Both the position numbers and the translations under genes were made by a program. The notes under the pieces are model-generated. The model did not search any database. It was not told where the DNA came from and saw only the letters and a program-made list of their open reading frames with translations. From Phaeodactylum tricornutum CCAP 1055/1 (taxonomy: Eukaryota; Bacillariophyta; Bacillariophyceae; Surirellales; Neidiaceae), in NCBI RefSeq assembly GCF_000150955.2, contig NC_011689.1, positions 372,001-436,000 on the forward strand: a stretch of 64,000 nucleotides of DNA. Reading direction: 5' to 3'. This document shows, one piece after another, positions 10,875 through 22,000 of the stretch (its first letter is position 1; each line of letters begins with the position of its first letter).

Positions 10875-12635
10875 ATGGGGTCAAGAAAACGAGGCATCGA
10901 TCAGCTTTTTTCTCAAAAGGGAGGCGGCTTGACTACAGGAGGTTCCTTCCGAATTCGATTAGTGAAAGGTCCCAACGGCACGATCCATGCCGACCCTGTA
11001 GATCCGAGGGCTCCGCTCGAGTCTTTTCCACTGGTAGCGAAATTTTCCGAGTCCGTGGTCAAACCAAACTTTCAAAAAATACCTTGGAAAGACGGTCGGC
11101 TCTACCAACAGGATGTACCGAAACCAGCAGCGGATTCCGATGAGGAAGAGGTAGAGCAACCGAAAAAGCGATGGAAGTACAATCGGCGACGTCAGGATGC
11201 ACCCAGGCGACAATGGATTCTGCAGGAGCAGGTAGATTTTCTCGAAACCATGGTAGCTCGACGAGAAAAGCGAGCAATGGATTCAAAAAAACTGTCCAGT
11301 CGTTACGAGGGGTTACCGGAACATAATCCATCGCACTACGTCTTACTATCACAGTCCTTATACGACGATGAGATCATCCAAGTACAAAATGTACCAGCAC
11401 CAAACGGTACGATCGCTTTCGCGCAACCAGCTTCCCGAAAGACATACAGCCTCGCCGAAGCTGAACAAGTGATTGAGGATCAACGTGCCGGTGTCAAAGT
11501 GAAAACTATGCATGGACACAATGAAGAATCCAACGGAGGTGGAACATTGCGTTTTGTACCCAAGAGCAAAGATAGTAGCAAGTCACGTTTGCTGAACAAG
11601 CTTACAGCCCGGGCAAAAGTAGACGCTGATGATGAAGCGGACGATGTCATGGGCGACGTTACGTATAAACATCGCAAAGGCTCAGGTGGAGGTAGCAAAG
11701 CACGCAAGGAACTTTTCAATCATCTCGGTGATGGGGTCAAAGTGAGCGACGATGGTGTTTTGGGTGGGACAAATGATGGCGTATTCGGCGGTCGGCAACG
11801 ATTTGGACAATTTCATGCCGAAGCCAAGAAAGCGGCATCCACGGAAGGAGGCGATGGTAACGAAGAAAAGGGAGCCGATGGACTGGCCATGGCGGACGAC
11901 TTTTACCAGCGCGACGTCCAAGCAGAATACGAAGAACTGGATTACGATGCCAACGAACAGTTTGACGACGACGACGTGGATCTTGGAGAAGGTGAAATGC
12001 ATGTGGACGGTGGAGGATACGGAGAGGAGGACGAAGACCAGGATTTAAGTGATTTGGAACTTGAGGAAGAAGTAGTCGGAGGGGCTGAAGGTTTGGCCAC
12101 TGCTGCTGGTTTTAAAATGCTACTAGCCAAGGCCCGTGGCGAGCTTTCAGCGCAACCAGCTGCGGCCGATGATTCCGATACGACCAGTGCCATCAGTGAT
12201 AGGCCCAAAAAAGACGACAACGCCAGAGGCTCCCCAGTGTCCAAAAGTGAAGCGGACAAGCCAGATGAAGACGATTACATTGTCGCAATTAAGGCTGCAG
12301 CAGAGAAGTCTCGTATTGCGGCTACTGAAAAAGCGAAAGCGCAGACAGCCGCAGCCGCGACCGTGGCTGTCAAACCTATGGAGACCGCTTCGGCAATTGA
12401 GACGGACGAAAATGGGCTTCGACTGATCACTTTGGAGGCCGTCCGTCGGGAAATTTGGCTAAATCATGGACAAATCCCAATCAAACGGCTTATGAAGATT
12501 TTTGACGTCAAGAAGAAGTCGGCTGCAGATCGGCAAAACAAGTTCCGCGAGGTTGTCAAAGAATTGTGTATTATGAAAAGCGATCCAGTCGGAGGTCGTC
12601 TGTTGGTTCTTAAGCAGCACTACTCCAACATGTGA
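10875..12635 (+). CDS. Transcription initiation factor IIF subunit alpha (RAP74)
   Basis: Large subunit of TFIIF, which binds RNA polymerase II and stabilises the pre-initiation complex in the nucleus. The protein has 586 residues in a single exon. The N-terminal dimerisation part (about 20-200) carries FRIRLVKG, a basic linker (KKRWKYNRRRQDAPRRQWIL) and an extended QASRKTYSLAEAE-type region. The middle (about 350-410) is strongly acidic (QFDDDDVDLGEGEM and following). The last 75 residues form the winged-helix domain, with TLEAVRREIWLNHGQIPIKR then LMKIFDVKKKSAADRQNKF, matching the RAP74 C-terminal domain that contacts FCP1 and polymerase. The acidic centre and the winged helix together make this assignment secure. 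Confidence 0.9.
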   Translation: MGSRKRGIDQLFSQKGGGLTTGGSFRIRLVKGPNGTIHADPVDPRAPLESFPLVAKFSESVVKPNFQKIPWKDGRLYQQDVPKPAADSDEEEVEQPKKRWKYNRRRQDAPRRQWILQEQVDFLETMVARREKRAMDSKKLSSRYEGLPEHNPSHYVLLSQSLYDDEIIQVQNVPAPNGTIAFAQPASRKTYSLAEAEQVIEDQRAGVKVKTMHGHNEESNGGGTLRFVPKSKDSSKSRLLNKLTARAKVDADDEADDVMGDVTYKHRKGSGGGSKARKELFNHLGDGVKVSDDGVLGGTNDGVFGGRQRFGQFHAEAKKAASTEGGDGNEEKGADGLAMADDFYQRDVQAEYEELDYDANEQFDDDDVDLGEGEMHVDGGGYGEEDEDQDLSDLELEEEVVGGAEGLATAAGFKMLLAKARGELSAQPAAADDSDTTSAISDRPKKDDNARGSPVSKSEADKPDEDDYIVAIKAAAEKSRIAATEKAKAQTAAAATVAVKPMETASAIETDENGLRLITLEAVRREIWLNHGQIPIKRLMKIFDVKKKSAADRQNKFREVVKELCIMKSDPVGGRLLVLKQHYSNM

Positions 12636-12787
12636 TGGCTTCTTAAGACAAGCGCTGTGAAATCGTTCCCAGCTATCAATACAGATTTTAACATGTTAAT
12701 TAGTGGTTTCATGTCATGCTTATGTAAAGTGGGGATTAGCATTGTTCCGAGTGGCGTGTGGGGTCCAATTTGAGCTCTTGTTACGTT

Positions 12788-13657
12788 CTAGCGAGAATTC
12801 CAATGGAACGGTCTCTTTTCTCCCAGGAGAAACGATCTTGGGGATGTCATAAAGAGGCTTCCTCCATCGGCGAAAGGAATGCGCTGCTTTTCGAAACATT
12901 GGGTGTATTGGTCGCTTACGGAAGACTCTTTCTCTTCCGCAAAACTGTTGCGTGCAGCGAGGAGTGGTAAGAATTCCTCTGATCGACTAACTGCTGCGCG
13001 TTTGATTGCACTTAGGGCGGACGGATTGGGTCCGGTAACAGAATCAGTAGAGTCATTCTGACAAATAGTCGGAGGCGGAGGCAGTATCGACTGTAATTTC
13101 ACGATACCGACTTCATTAGCAAGCTCCAGGCGGAGAGACCTATTCTGGTCAATATATGGCTGGGGCACGGAACGCGCGGGAGGGTGAGCGCCACCAATTT
13201 CAGAGCCAAACTTGCTTAACCGTAGGGTTTCTTTGAAAAGCGTCACCGCGCTGCTGGGTGGCTCAATGCATGTGGTTTGGAGATTCTCCATTGTTGAGAG
13301 AACGGTACAGCTCGATTTGTCGATCGGCGTACTGATTTCCGATCGTTCTTTATTCTTTCTATTCTTACGTCCACCACGACATCCACGTGGCCGATGACTT
13401 CGTCGACGAGCCCCTTGGAGCGGTTTCCCATCTGGTCCAGTGATTGTTAAAGATTTGTTTTCGGAGATACTCATTGACGAGTCTCCTGTGTTTGACCGGG
13501 GACGATTTTCGGTGTTGTACCCAGCCAATGTGGACCCTGAAGAAGAGTCCACAGAGTCGTTCGAGAGTAGACGAGATCGACTTGACGGTATCGTAGACAT
13601 ATTCATCGAAAAAAGTGGATCTCGCTCGAGAACAAACTTGCAAGGACTGCACGGCAT
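12788..13657 (-). CDS. Hypothetical Ser-rich basic protein
   Basis: A 289-residue open frame starting at the ATG at 13657. I do not recognise a domain. The N-terminal third is Ser/Asn-rich; residues about 82-106 are strongly basic (ARRRSHRPRGCRGGRKNRKN) and could be a nuclear-localisation or RNA-binding patch. The rest is low in hydrophobic stretches and has no membrane segment or signal peptide. It is convergent with the TFIIF-alpha gene, with about 150 bases between the stops, and divergent from the NUDCD2-like gene. An intrinsically disordered regulatory protein is a fair guess, no more. Confidence 0.6.
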   Translation of the reverse strand: MPCSPCKFVLERDPLFSMNMSTIPSSRSRLLSNDSVDSSSGSTLAGYNTENRPRSNTGDSSMSISENKSLTITGPDGKPLQGARRRSHRPRGCRGGRKNRKNKERSEISTPIDKSSCTVLSTMENLQTTCIEPPSSAVTLFKETLRLSKFGSEIGGAHPPARSVPQPYIDQNRSLRLELANEVGIVKLQSILPPPPTICQNDSTDSVTGPNPSALSAIKRAAVSRSEEFLPLLAARNSFAEEKESSVSDQYTQCFEKQRIPFADGGSLFMTSPRSFLLGEKRPFHWNSR

Positions 13658-14249
13658 TAAAGTAATGATGAATTTATACTCATTTCAAGTTGAACGCGAC
13701 ATCGTCGTTCATTGTTGTGATACCCCAAAGTTTCTCGTATCCAGTATTCAGTGTCGCGGCTCGCCAAGCACGAGACCAAAAAGTGAGAGGCTCGCTCTTT
13801 GGGAATCGAGTGAGGATAAAAAAATCGGTACCTTTCTATGGACTTTATACGAAGTACAATAAAATAATTGCCCTGGTAACGTAGGCTGATCATTGGACAC
13901 AGTATAATTAAGTACTCAAACGCGAGCCACTAACCGTATCGATGTCTCAATTTTTATTTAGATAAAAGCATGTCTAACACTTTGTGATAGAAGCTTGGCG
14001 GCAACTACCATACTCCGACATATGGCCTGACGGTGAGTTGCGGATGTGACTGTGAAATAACACCCATACCCTACCCTACTTTTCTTTTGGAAATGATTCT
14101 ATGGCTTGCTTTTCAGGAAATCCACTATTGTAACTGACAGTGTTTGTGAGTCGCAGCAATCGCTGCAGCCAAAGTAAATCACATTGTAAAAGGAGGCGTA
14201 CCCGTGCATTGGCGACCGAAAGAACGGTGTATGCCCCTTCTTGCAGCTG
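13658..14249. promoter_or_regulatory. Divergent promoter region of the Ser-rich protein and the NUDCD2-like gene
   Basis: A 592-base spacer between divergent starts, AT-rich around 13850-13990. A CCTTCTTGCAG at 14236-14246, just before the NUDCD2-like ATG, could be the acceptor of an intron in the 5' leader. No RNA gene seen. Confidence 0.4.
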
Positions 14250-14882
14250 ATGAGCGCGTTGTCAGATTATTCAAAATTTGATCACATTGATAGCGACGAC
14301 AGCACCGATGGTAGTGCGAATGAGCCCGGTTTGTCGTCGACGTCGAAACGTAGTGCTGAAGACCCGGTGCTACTAAAACAGTCATTGCGAGCGACTTTCG
14401 AGCACGATTCCGTAACGAACCGTTTTAAATTTATCTATCAAGGAAACGCCGTGTATGAGTGGGAACAGTCCTTAAACGAGGTCGTAATTTACATTCCAGC
14501 TCCGAAGTTTTTGGAATCGGCTTCGCAATTGTCTTGTGATATACAGGCAAATCACCTGAAGCTGGGTTTAAAAGGCAGCAAGAGTCTGTTTATTGATGAG
14601 AAGACATGTAACACTATTGAGACGGCAGAAAGTACATGGTGTTTGGAAGATGGAAGTATAGTGCTTTATTTACAAAAGGCCAATAAGGGGCTGGTGTGGG
14701 CGTCAGCTCTAACCGGGCGTTTTGATGTCGAATTGAACGTCGCTCAACTGGAACAGGTAAGGAAGAAGATCATGTTGGAACGATGGCAAGAAGAGCATCC
14801 AGAAATGGATTTTCGGGACGCAGAGTTTAATGGCAGTGTTCCAGACCCCAGAAGTTTTATGGGTGGCGTTGGATACGGATGA
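14250..14882 (+). CDS. NudC/CS-domain co-chaperone, NUDCD2-like
   Basis: Predicted HSP90-associated CS-domain protein, 210 residues, cytosolic. After a Ser/Asp-rich N-terminus of about 55 residues, the p23/CS beta-sandwich runs from about 70 to 165: YEWEQSLNEVVIYIPAP, then LKLGLKGSKSLFIDE, then ESTWCLEDGSIVLYLQKANK. The following helix contains ERWQEEHPEMDFRDAEFNG, which corresponds to the E-R-F-Q-x-E-N-P-x-F-D-F-S-x-A-E tail characteristic of NUDCD2, and the protein ends in FMGGVGYG. The start is the ATG at 14250; the open frame begins only a few codons earlier at a non-ATG. It is convergent with CSN8, 140 bases apart. Confidence 0.82.
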   Translation: MSALSDYSKFDHIDSDDSTDGSANEPGLSSTSKRSAEDPVLLKQSLRATFEHDSVTNRFKFIYQGNAVYEWEQSLNEVVIYIPAPKFLESASQLSCDIQANHLKLGLKGSKSLFIDEKTCNTIETAESTWCLEDGSIVLYLQKANKGLVWASALTGRFDVELNVAQLEQVRKKIMLERWQEEHPEMDFRDAEFNGSVPDPRSFMGGVGYG

Positions 14883-15022
14883 ACGTGGCAAGCCGATGGC
14901 TTTAAGAGGCTTTCGCCCTTTTGTCGGGATATCCCCCCAAACCTATCGCAAATATGTTCATGCTTTTATAATTCAAACGGACTGTAGCTGCGGCTCAAAT
15001 AAGGAACGAGGTTAGTGTTGTA

Positions 15023-15592
15023 TTAGTCAGTGTGTACTTCATTAGCACTGGCTTCAAGAAAGGCCACAATACGTGTGTATATCTCCATATCTTGGAAAAC
15101 ATCACTGCTTAGATGAGTATCCTTTCGTGAATTGAGAAACTGAACGCAATCTTCCTCGGTCATGTTCAACAAGACCGCGAAAGATGACACTTTCGATGTC
15201 ACGTCAATCGATTTGAGTAGAGAGAGTGGAGCCAAGCGAGTACGGTATGCTTGCACGATTTCGTTGGCGTAAGTGGAGAAAAGAGAATCGCTACCATCCG
15301 AAATAACCTGAAGTGCAACCCAGGAACTCGCAACGTCCCATTCCATCATGCATTGCGCAACGCTCCACCATGGCTCTAAAGCGGTGGCCCTGATGGAATC
15401 GTCGCGATACCGTCGCCAAAGATGACGAGCAGCCACGAGATCGCCTTCCACCATAAGCGCGGCCATTTCAACGACGAGAACTGAATGGTCGCCCTTCCCG
15501 ATCACCTCGAGATATTCGCATTCGTTTACTATCTCGGCAGAGTTTTTGGCCACGCTTTTTGGTGGAAATGATGCAATAGCTGCACTTGTCAT
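15023..15592 (-). CDS. CSN8: COP9 signalosome subunit 8-like (CSN8/PSD8 family)
   Basis: A 189-residue single-exon protein of the CSN8/PSMD8/eIF3K alpha-helical family. Visible family features are ARHLWRRYRDD (about 63-73), then WWSVAQCMMEWDV (about 82-94), a Y-x-N-x-I-x-x-x-Y-R-T-R-L segment and the winged-helix part SSFAVLLNMTEEDCVQFLNSR. In the COP9 signalosome this subunit supports deneddylation of cullins. Size and spacing fit CSN8 better than the longer RPN12, but the family is divergent, so RPN12-like or eIF3K-like remain possible. Confidence 0.65.
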   Translation of the reverse strand: MTSAAIASFPPKSVAKNSAEIVNECEYLEVIGKGDHSVLVVEMAALMVEGDLVAARHLWRRYRDDSIRATALEPWWSVAQCMMEWDVASSWVALQVISDGSDSLFSTYANEIVQAYRTRLAPLSLLKSIDVTSKVSSFAVLLNMTEEDCVQFLNSRKDTHLSSDVFQDMEIYTRIVAFLEASANEVHTD

Positions 15593-15951
15593 TATGATTT
15601 TTGAGCTAAGACTGGTTTAGGCCGAGAAATCATGAATGGCTTCGAAGTCTCTCTCCTCTATAGAACAATGAGCAATAAGACATCGTGCAGAGTGTTTGGA
15701 AACAATTTGATTTGTACGGCAGGAAAATAACGGAGGCAGTACCGGTACCGAACCGGTACCGAACCGGTACCGGATGTCCACTGTGTCTTCGTGACACCGG
15801 ACAATCAACCAAAAATCACCTCACGGCCCTGCGGTGTCCCGCGGTTTCGAGGTCAAATTTCGAACAATTTCATGGACCTAGAACAAGAAAGATACCTATG
15901 CATAGTTCATAGATTAGGCTCCCATTTATAGACCGGTTTATTGTTCCGTAA
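15593..15951. other. Intergenic between CSN8 start and PEPCK stop
   Basis: About 360 bases that contain the CSN8 promoter, the PEPCK 3' UTR and a small palindromic tandem repeat (see 15741-15773). Nothing coding. Confidence 0.5.
15741..15773. repeat. Three tandem copies of an 11-bp palindrome-rich unit
   Basis: The unit ACCGGTACCGA occurs three times head to tail (the last copy ends in G). Each unit contains the overlapping palindromes ACCGGT and GGTACC, so the array is rich in nested dyads. It lies about 150-180 bases upstream of the CSN8 ATG and could be a clustered binding site or a simple slippage repeat. Confidence 0.85.
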
Positions 15952-18004
15952 TTATATCTTGGGTCCGAATTTGGTGTAGTCAATGGACCCCTTTCCTTCA
16001 TACTGCTTGAAGTTGTCGGAGTACATCTTGGCAAGTTTCGCTGCTGTTTCGTCGTAGGCGTCCTGGTTATCCCAAGTCGACTTGGGATCCAAGAGAAGAT
16101 CGTCCAGTCCGGGAAGGCTTTTGGGTACTTCGTAGCCAAAGATAGGATCCACTTGAAATTCTGCATCGTGAATGGATCCATCTAGAATTGCATCAATGCA
16201 TGTGCGCGTCGTTTTGATACTCATACGCTTCCCGGTACCATAGGCACCTCCAGACCATCCGGAATTAACCAGATAGGCATGGGATCCATGTTTGTCAAGT
16301 TTTTCTTGCAACAAATCAGCATACACGGTCGGGTGCATAGTCATAAACGCAGCACCAAAGCAAGTCGAGAATGTGGCTGAGGGTTCCGTGATTCCACGTT
16401 CCGTTCCGGCCACTTTGGCTGTGTATCCAGATAAAAAGTGGTACATGGCCTGCCCGGAAGACAGACGAGCCACAGGAGGCATTACGCCAAATGCATCACA
16501 GGACAAAAAGATGATGTTACTAGGATGCCCAGCCATTTGCTCCTTGTGATACCCAGGAATGTTGAAAATTGGATACGAGACACGTCCGTTCTCCGTCTTG
16601 GAGACATTCGAGTAGTCAGGGGTTCCATCGTCCCGAATAGCCACGTTCTCCAGAAGAGCGTCCTTGTGGATGGCTCGGTAAATATCTGGCTCGGTCGCTT
16701 CAGACAAGTTTATTGTCTTAGCGTAGCAGCCACCTTCAAAGTTGAAGATGCCATCGTGATCCCTGTCCATAGAGAAAACGTAAGATTCGTCAGAATGCAT
16801 TTCTACGATTGCATTGCTTTCAAAAACAGCAGTCCTCCTACGTACCATCCATGCTCATCGTCACCAATTAAAGCGCGGTGCGGGTCGGCTGACAGAGTGG
16901 TCTTTCCAGTTCCGCTGAGCCCGAAAAACAAGGCCACGTCACCTTCCTTGCCAACATTGGCGGAACAGTGCATGGGCAAATGTCCTTGCATAGGCAACCA
17001 GTAGTTCATGAGTGAAAAGATGCCCTTCTTATTTTCTCCACCGTACCAGGTTCCGAAAACAACGGCCGTCTTCTTTTCTATGTTGAAGACTACAGCAGTG
17101 TCGCTGTGGAGACCATGGCGTTCCCAGTCGTCATCTACCTGTGCGCAGCAATTAATAACGGTAAAGTCAGGATCGAACCCATCTAGCTCCGCCTCGTCTG
17201 ACGGACGAATAAACATATTCGTTACAAAGTGCTGCTGCCAGGCCTTGTCGAACAAGAAGCGGATCTTCTTGCGTGTGGATGGATTGGCTCCACAATAGAC
17301 ATCCGCGACGTAGCACGACTCGCGTTGATTAAAATAGTCGACGGCTTTGTCGTAGAGCTCATCGAATACTTCCGGCTTGGTTGCCTGATTGATACTATTC
17401 CAGTCAATGTTGGCTTCGGTCTCGGATCCCTTATTCAATACAATCCACTTGTCCTTGGGGGAACGACCGGTGAATTTTCCGGTATCGACGCAAAATGTGT
17501 CACCGTATTCGGCCTTGGCCACAACGCCTTCGCCGTTCTTGACTTCGTGCTCAAAGATTTCGTCGTAGTTCAAGTTGCGGTAGATTGTGGAAGGGCCTGT
17601 GATCCCGAGTTTGTCAATACCGACTTTGAGACAGGCGTCCGTGCCCTTGTGTGTCTGCGAAACGTTGTAAGCTTCCCGTCCTTCCTTGCAACTGGTGGAA
17701 GCGTCGTTGGGGAGACTAGTAAAAGTCTGGACTGAGCATCCGTGGTACTGTAAACAGTGAGGCAACAAAAGATGGTCATCATTATCCATGAGAAAAAAAA
17801 AAGAAAAACGAATGCATCCTCAAGCGGTGACCAAGCCATTGCTAATGGAGAGCAGAAGAAGAGCGCTGAGGCACGTACCAACGACGAAGGCGAGCTTAAG
17901 CGACCCGAGCCTAACACGGCACGGGCAGCAAACGTCTTGACGGCAGATTTGCTGACGGCCGCCGAGCGCAAAAAGACGCGGGCAGCTCCAGTAGTCAACA
18001 ACAT
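15952..18004 (-). CDS. Phosphoenolpyruvate carboxykinase (ATP), mitochondrial, three exons
   Basis: Interconverts oxaloacetate plus ATP with phosphoenolpyruvate plus CO2, for gluconeogenesis or C4-type carbon shuttling. Exons are 18004-17879, 17747-16846 and 16762-15952, giving 612 residues; both junctions are in phase. The first exon encodes a classic mitochondrial presequence, Arg/Ala/Ser-rich with no acidic residue ([20 protein letters not shown]...). Signature motifs are [11 protein letters not shown] (P-loop), LIGDDEHGW (kinase 2) and [10 protein letters not shown]; the last two are split by the 83-base intron whose removal rebuilds [17 protein letters not shown]. Also present are [18 protein letters not shown] and [16 protein letters not shown]. 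All expected catalytic segments are intact. The ATP-dependent class is inferred from these motifs. Confidence 0.95.
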
Positions 18005-19046
18005 GATAATTTGACAACGAGGACTACTCGTGTGCTAACGTAAGCAGGGGGGAAGTATTGAGCTGAGAAAAACACGCCAAAGGATGAAACCTGATCGATC
18101 TGATCTTTCGAATCCTTTTTATAAGCGATCAGGGAACGTTTGTGTTCGCTTTTGACACCTTCCTTTCGAATTCGCGTCGAATTTTTTGGCCGTGATCCTT
18201 CGCTATGGAAGCTACCCGGTGTGTGTCACGACTATTTTTGCTCGACCCTTTTTTCGTGGCACGACGGTGTCGACTCGTCTCGTGATGCGCATCACTGATG
18301 AGGACGCGCAGGATCGGAACCGACCCGCGTCACAATGAAATACCTCAGCACTGGGATGCGACTTTTGCTTATTCTCTCTATCAATATTGGACGCTGGAGT
18401 TTGGCTTGCTTACTGTTAATTCGCTTTTCACAGTCAATGGACTGATGACGTAGACAAAAGGTATCTTTGATCAGTCACGAGCGATCGGGAATGACTGCAT
18501 TGGAACCCCAGACCGAAGCATGATTCGAGCGTGATAAAACTCTTGTGCCACACCGTTGCTTACATAAATATTATATCACGTGTCTCGTCATTTGTTTCCC
18601 TAAATTTGCAGAACGGCTACGCTCTTGCTCTCTCATCGTCTGTTTTCAGCCATAAAACGAGTATCATTGCAACGCAGTTTCACAGCCAATTTATCATTGG
18701 TGTTTCAATTTTATATCGCTTGCTTTTGTTGAAAGACGGTGGCCAACTCTTGCAGCCAGTCACCCGGGAAAAGATTACAGCAGTTGGCAAGAAATGCATT
18801 CTTGTAAAAGAAAACACTTTAACAGATATTAATGTAAGTTTGCGTAGTGTATGATATGAGACTTTCTTTGACTGCTCAGTTGCGTTCTCATTATGAATGG
18901 TGAATAGAATTTGTGAATTTTCGTTGTCAAATTCAATCATCGCCGCTTGGATGCGATATGAATAGTAAGCAAATGAATAAATGGACGGAAAGGTTGGGAA
19001 CCGAGTCGTTTCCTTGTGTTGTTGTATGAAATCATGGATGCCATCG
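18005..19046. promoter_or_regulatory. PEPCK upstream region and PPR 3' flank
   Basis: About 1 kb. It contains the PEPCK promoter side, including a perfect 14-base palindrome at 18282-18295 and TGACG-type elements near 18445. A 107-codon frame at 18531-18854 (+) has one hydrophobic stretch but no recognisable family, and I do not call it. The part next to the PPR stop is presumably its 3' UTR. Confidence 0.45.
18282..18295. promoter_or_regulatory. Perfect palindrome upstream of PEPCK
   Basis: GTGATGCGCATCAC reads identically on both strands. It lies about 280 bases upstream of the PEPCK start codon. A dimeric transcription factor such as a bZIP is a natural reader of such a site, but no factor can be named from the sequence. 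Confidence 0.4.
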
Positions 19047-22000
19047 CTACTTTCCTCGGCGATTGTTGCTGTTGTTGTTGTTATAATTGGTCTTGTTGTT
19101 CCAGTTATGCTTGCGTCCACGACCCGCCGTGCTAAATTTGGCGTTCCGGGTCCAAGACGACGGCATACTGGAAGCGGATGGCTCGGTCCTGTAGTCCACC
19201 AAACCAAGGTACTCGTCATCGCTGACAGTCTGACGAAGCTTCCGCAACACATAGTCGTTTACGTAGCCCGTATTTCGGCAGCTTTCAAAAAAAGCTCGCG
19301 CGTGCGCGTACCGGGTAGCAGGATCGTCACGAGGAAGGAGGTTAGCACAGACTGACAAAAGAATAGTGTAGGTATACGAGTCAGGATCCATCTCGGACCT
19401 CGTTGATAGCCAGTCAAACACGCGAAATGCTATTTCCAAGGCCTCGCCACGATCTTCTTCGTGTTTCGAAAAAGCACAAGCATTGCACACTGCGTTTGCT
19501 GTATGAACATTGGGCTTGATGTCCGGGTCGGCGGTTGCTTCATAGCGCTCTATCATGCCGTTTAGGATTTGCTCCGCTCGTCTGGCGGCGCCCTTCTCCC
19601 CAGACTTCGCCCAGGCATCAATTACAGAAGTGTGTGTTCGAGTGTTGGGTTTGAAATCGTTATCACCGTCATGGTGTCTATGTTCCATGACAGAGAGGAC
19701 ATGTTCAGCCCGTGCTGCAGAGCCGCGCTCACCGGATTTTGCCCAAGCGTTGATCAAGGTGTTATATGTGTATGTGTCAGGTTTGACTCCCTTGTTTCCC
19801 GATCGGCACAAGTCATCCATGTGATCCAATATCTGCTCAGCCCGGCGAGGCGCCATTCGATCGCCGGAACGCGCCCAAGCGTCCAGGACTGCGTTGAAGG
19901 TAATAGTGTCGGGTCTCACATCATGGTTTCCTTGCTTATGCAAACGGTCCATCCACTCCAAAATTTCCTCGGCTCGTTCCGCTGCTGCTCTGCCACCGCC
20001 ACTCTTCGCCCAGGCATCAAGAACTGTATTGAAGTTGATCGTCGTTGGCTTCACATCCTCCCCGCCACTGTTGCGGTGGCGACCTACCATATTTTGCAAG
20101 ACTCGCTCGGCTCGCGCAGCCGCTCCTGCTTCACCACTTTTTGCCAAGGCATTAATGACGGCATTGTATGTAAAGGTGTTAGGCTTGAGATCTTTATCTC
20201 CAGCTATGTACTTGGCTTCCATTTTATCCAATAGTTGGTCTGCTCTAGCCGCAGCTCCACGGTAGCCGCTCTTCGCCCAAGCGTCAATCACGGCCGTGTA
20301 CGTAAAGGCGTCGGGCTTGAGGCTTGGCATTCCCGAAGCGTGAAGTCTACTCATTGCAACGAGCATTTCTTCTGCTTTTGAAGCAGCGTCGTGTTCCTTG
20401 CTCTTGGCCCAACAATTAATCACAGTGTTGAAAACATACGTATTGGGTAGTAGATCCGAGTGCCGGACGGGATCTGTCTGGTGTAGCTGCATCATGTTGG
20501 CAAGCAAAGAGTCCGCACGAGCTGCTGCACCACGTTCGCCACTCTTGGCAAAGGAATCAATTACTGCTCCGTAAGTTACCACATTTGGTTTAACATCGGG
20601 GTCTCCCATTTCGTGTAAGCGATGCATTCGAGCCAGAAGCTTTTCGGCTTCGATCGAAGCACCTTTGCCACCACTTTTGGCCCAGCAGTTAATGACCACG
20701 TTGTACGTGATCGTGTCTGGCTTTGCCTGTGTGGCTCCTTCTTTAAACTTAGCGTGCATGCGCGTTAGTAGCTCTTGAGCTTTCGCCGCTGCTTCCGTAC
20801 CACCAGCCTTAGCGTAGGCATGGATAACGGTATTGAAGGTGTACTTGTCTGGCTGGATGTCACAAGCGTGCAGTGTCTGCATCCAGGACAAGATCTGCTC
20901 GGCGCGAGCTGGAGCAATTTTTTCCTTGCTACGGGCCCAGGCATTGATGACGGCGTTGAATATGCCAGTGGTTGGACGGAGTGCATCGTGACCACCACCC
21001 TTATATAGCTGGTGCATGCGCTGCAAAAGGGCCTCCGCATGCTGTGCGGCTGCTCCTCCTTCGCCACTCCGAGCCCAGGCATCCACTAGGAAAGTAAGCC
21101 AACAAAAAGATAAGAAGAGATATGCATGAAGCCAAAGGAAATAGAATTGCTCAATACGCACCTGCCATGGTATACATCTTGGTGGTCGGTATCACCTGGC
21201 GATTACCCGAATCGTACTCCTGTTGCGCTCTCTTCAGCCACAATTCAACCATGGATGCTCCTTGTGCGCTTTTCGTTTTGGCCCAAGCATTCATTATAGC
21301 TGATAGGGGGACAGTTGAGGGGTCGAGCTGCCCTATTGGGATTTCCTGCAATTTTCGATTCATACGCAGTAGCCATTCTTTCTTTTTCGTGCGAGGTGAG
21401 GAACTCGATGGAGCTGAAAAGGATTTGGCTTCCCACGCATCATCGTCGTCCCCTTCTTCCGCAAAATCATGCAAGTCGTCCACTTCATCATCATCGAACG
21501 ATGCATCGTCAATGAGAGGGGGTTGCGTAGGCAAAATAGGTGGCTGATGGGATGGCCTGGTTGGAGACAGATGTTGCGAGGACCGATCAATGGTGTGTTG
21601 ACTGTGATACGAATGCTTATCTAAATCTGCGGTCATATTCGTTCCCCAAGCTGTCTCATCCGATACCGTAGAAAGCTGTTGAAGAGATTCAGAGGTATAC
21701 GAGGCCCGTGCGTTTTCCTGGGTCGAACGCAAAGTCGATGGCGACGCCATGGAAGTGTCCTTGATAGATCGCGGACTGTATAGTTGCTGTATGGACTTGT
21801 GCTCCCTGAGCGGTGATGTTTGAGGGGTCAACGGGCCGCCGGTACTGCTGACACCACTACTTCCACCCCGGCCGCCTCCCTTGCGCTTGTTGGCTCGCTG
21901 TTTGCCGCGTTGCCTGGGACGACGTGATTCTTGACTGGTGTTGACCCCATTATCCGCAGGATCTTTCTTGGGACAATTGTCGTGGTTGGACCATGAAGCT

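Noticed and set aside
17229-17735. A 168-codon plus-strand frame
   Set aside because: Antisense to the second PEPCK exon, which carries the P-loop and kinase motifs.
18531-18854. A 107-codon plus-strand frame upstream of PEPCK
   Set aside because: One hydrophobic stretch but no family, and positioned where promoter or 3' UTR sequence is expected.
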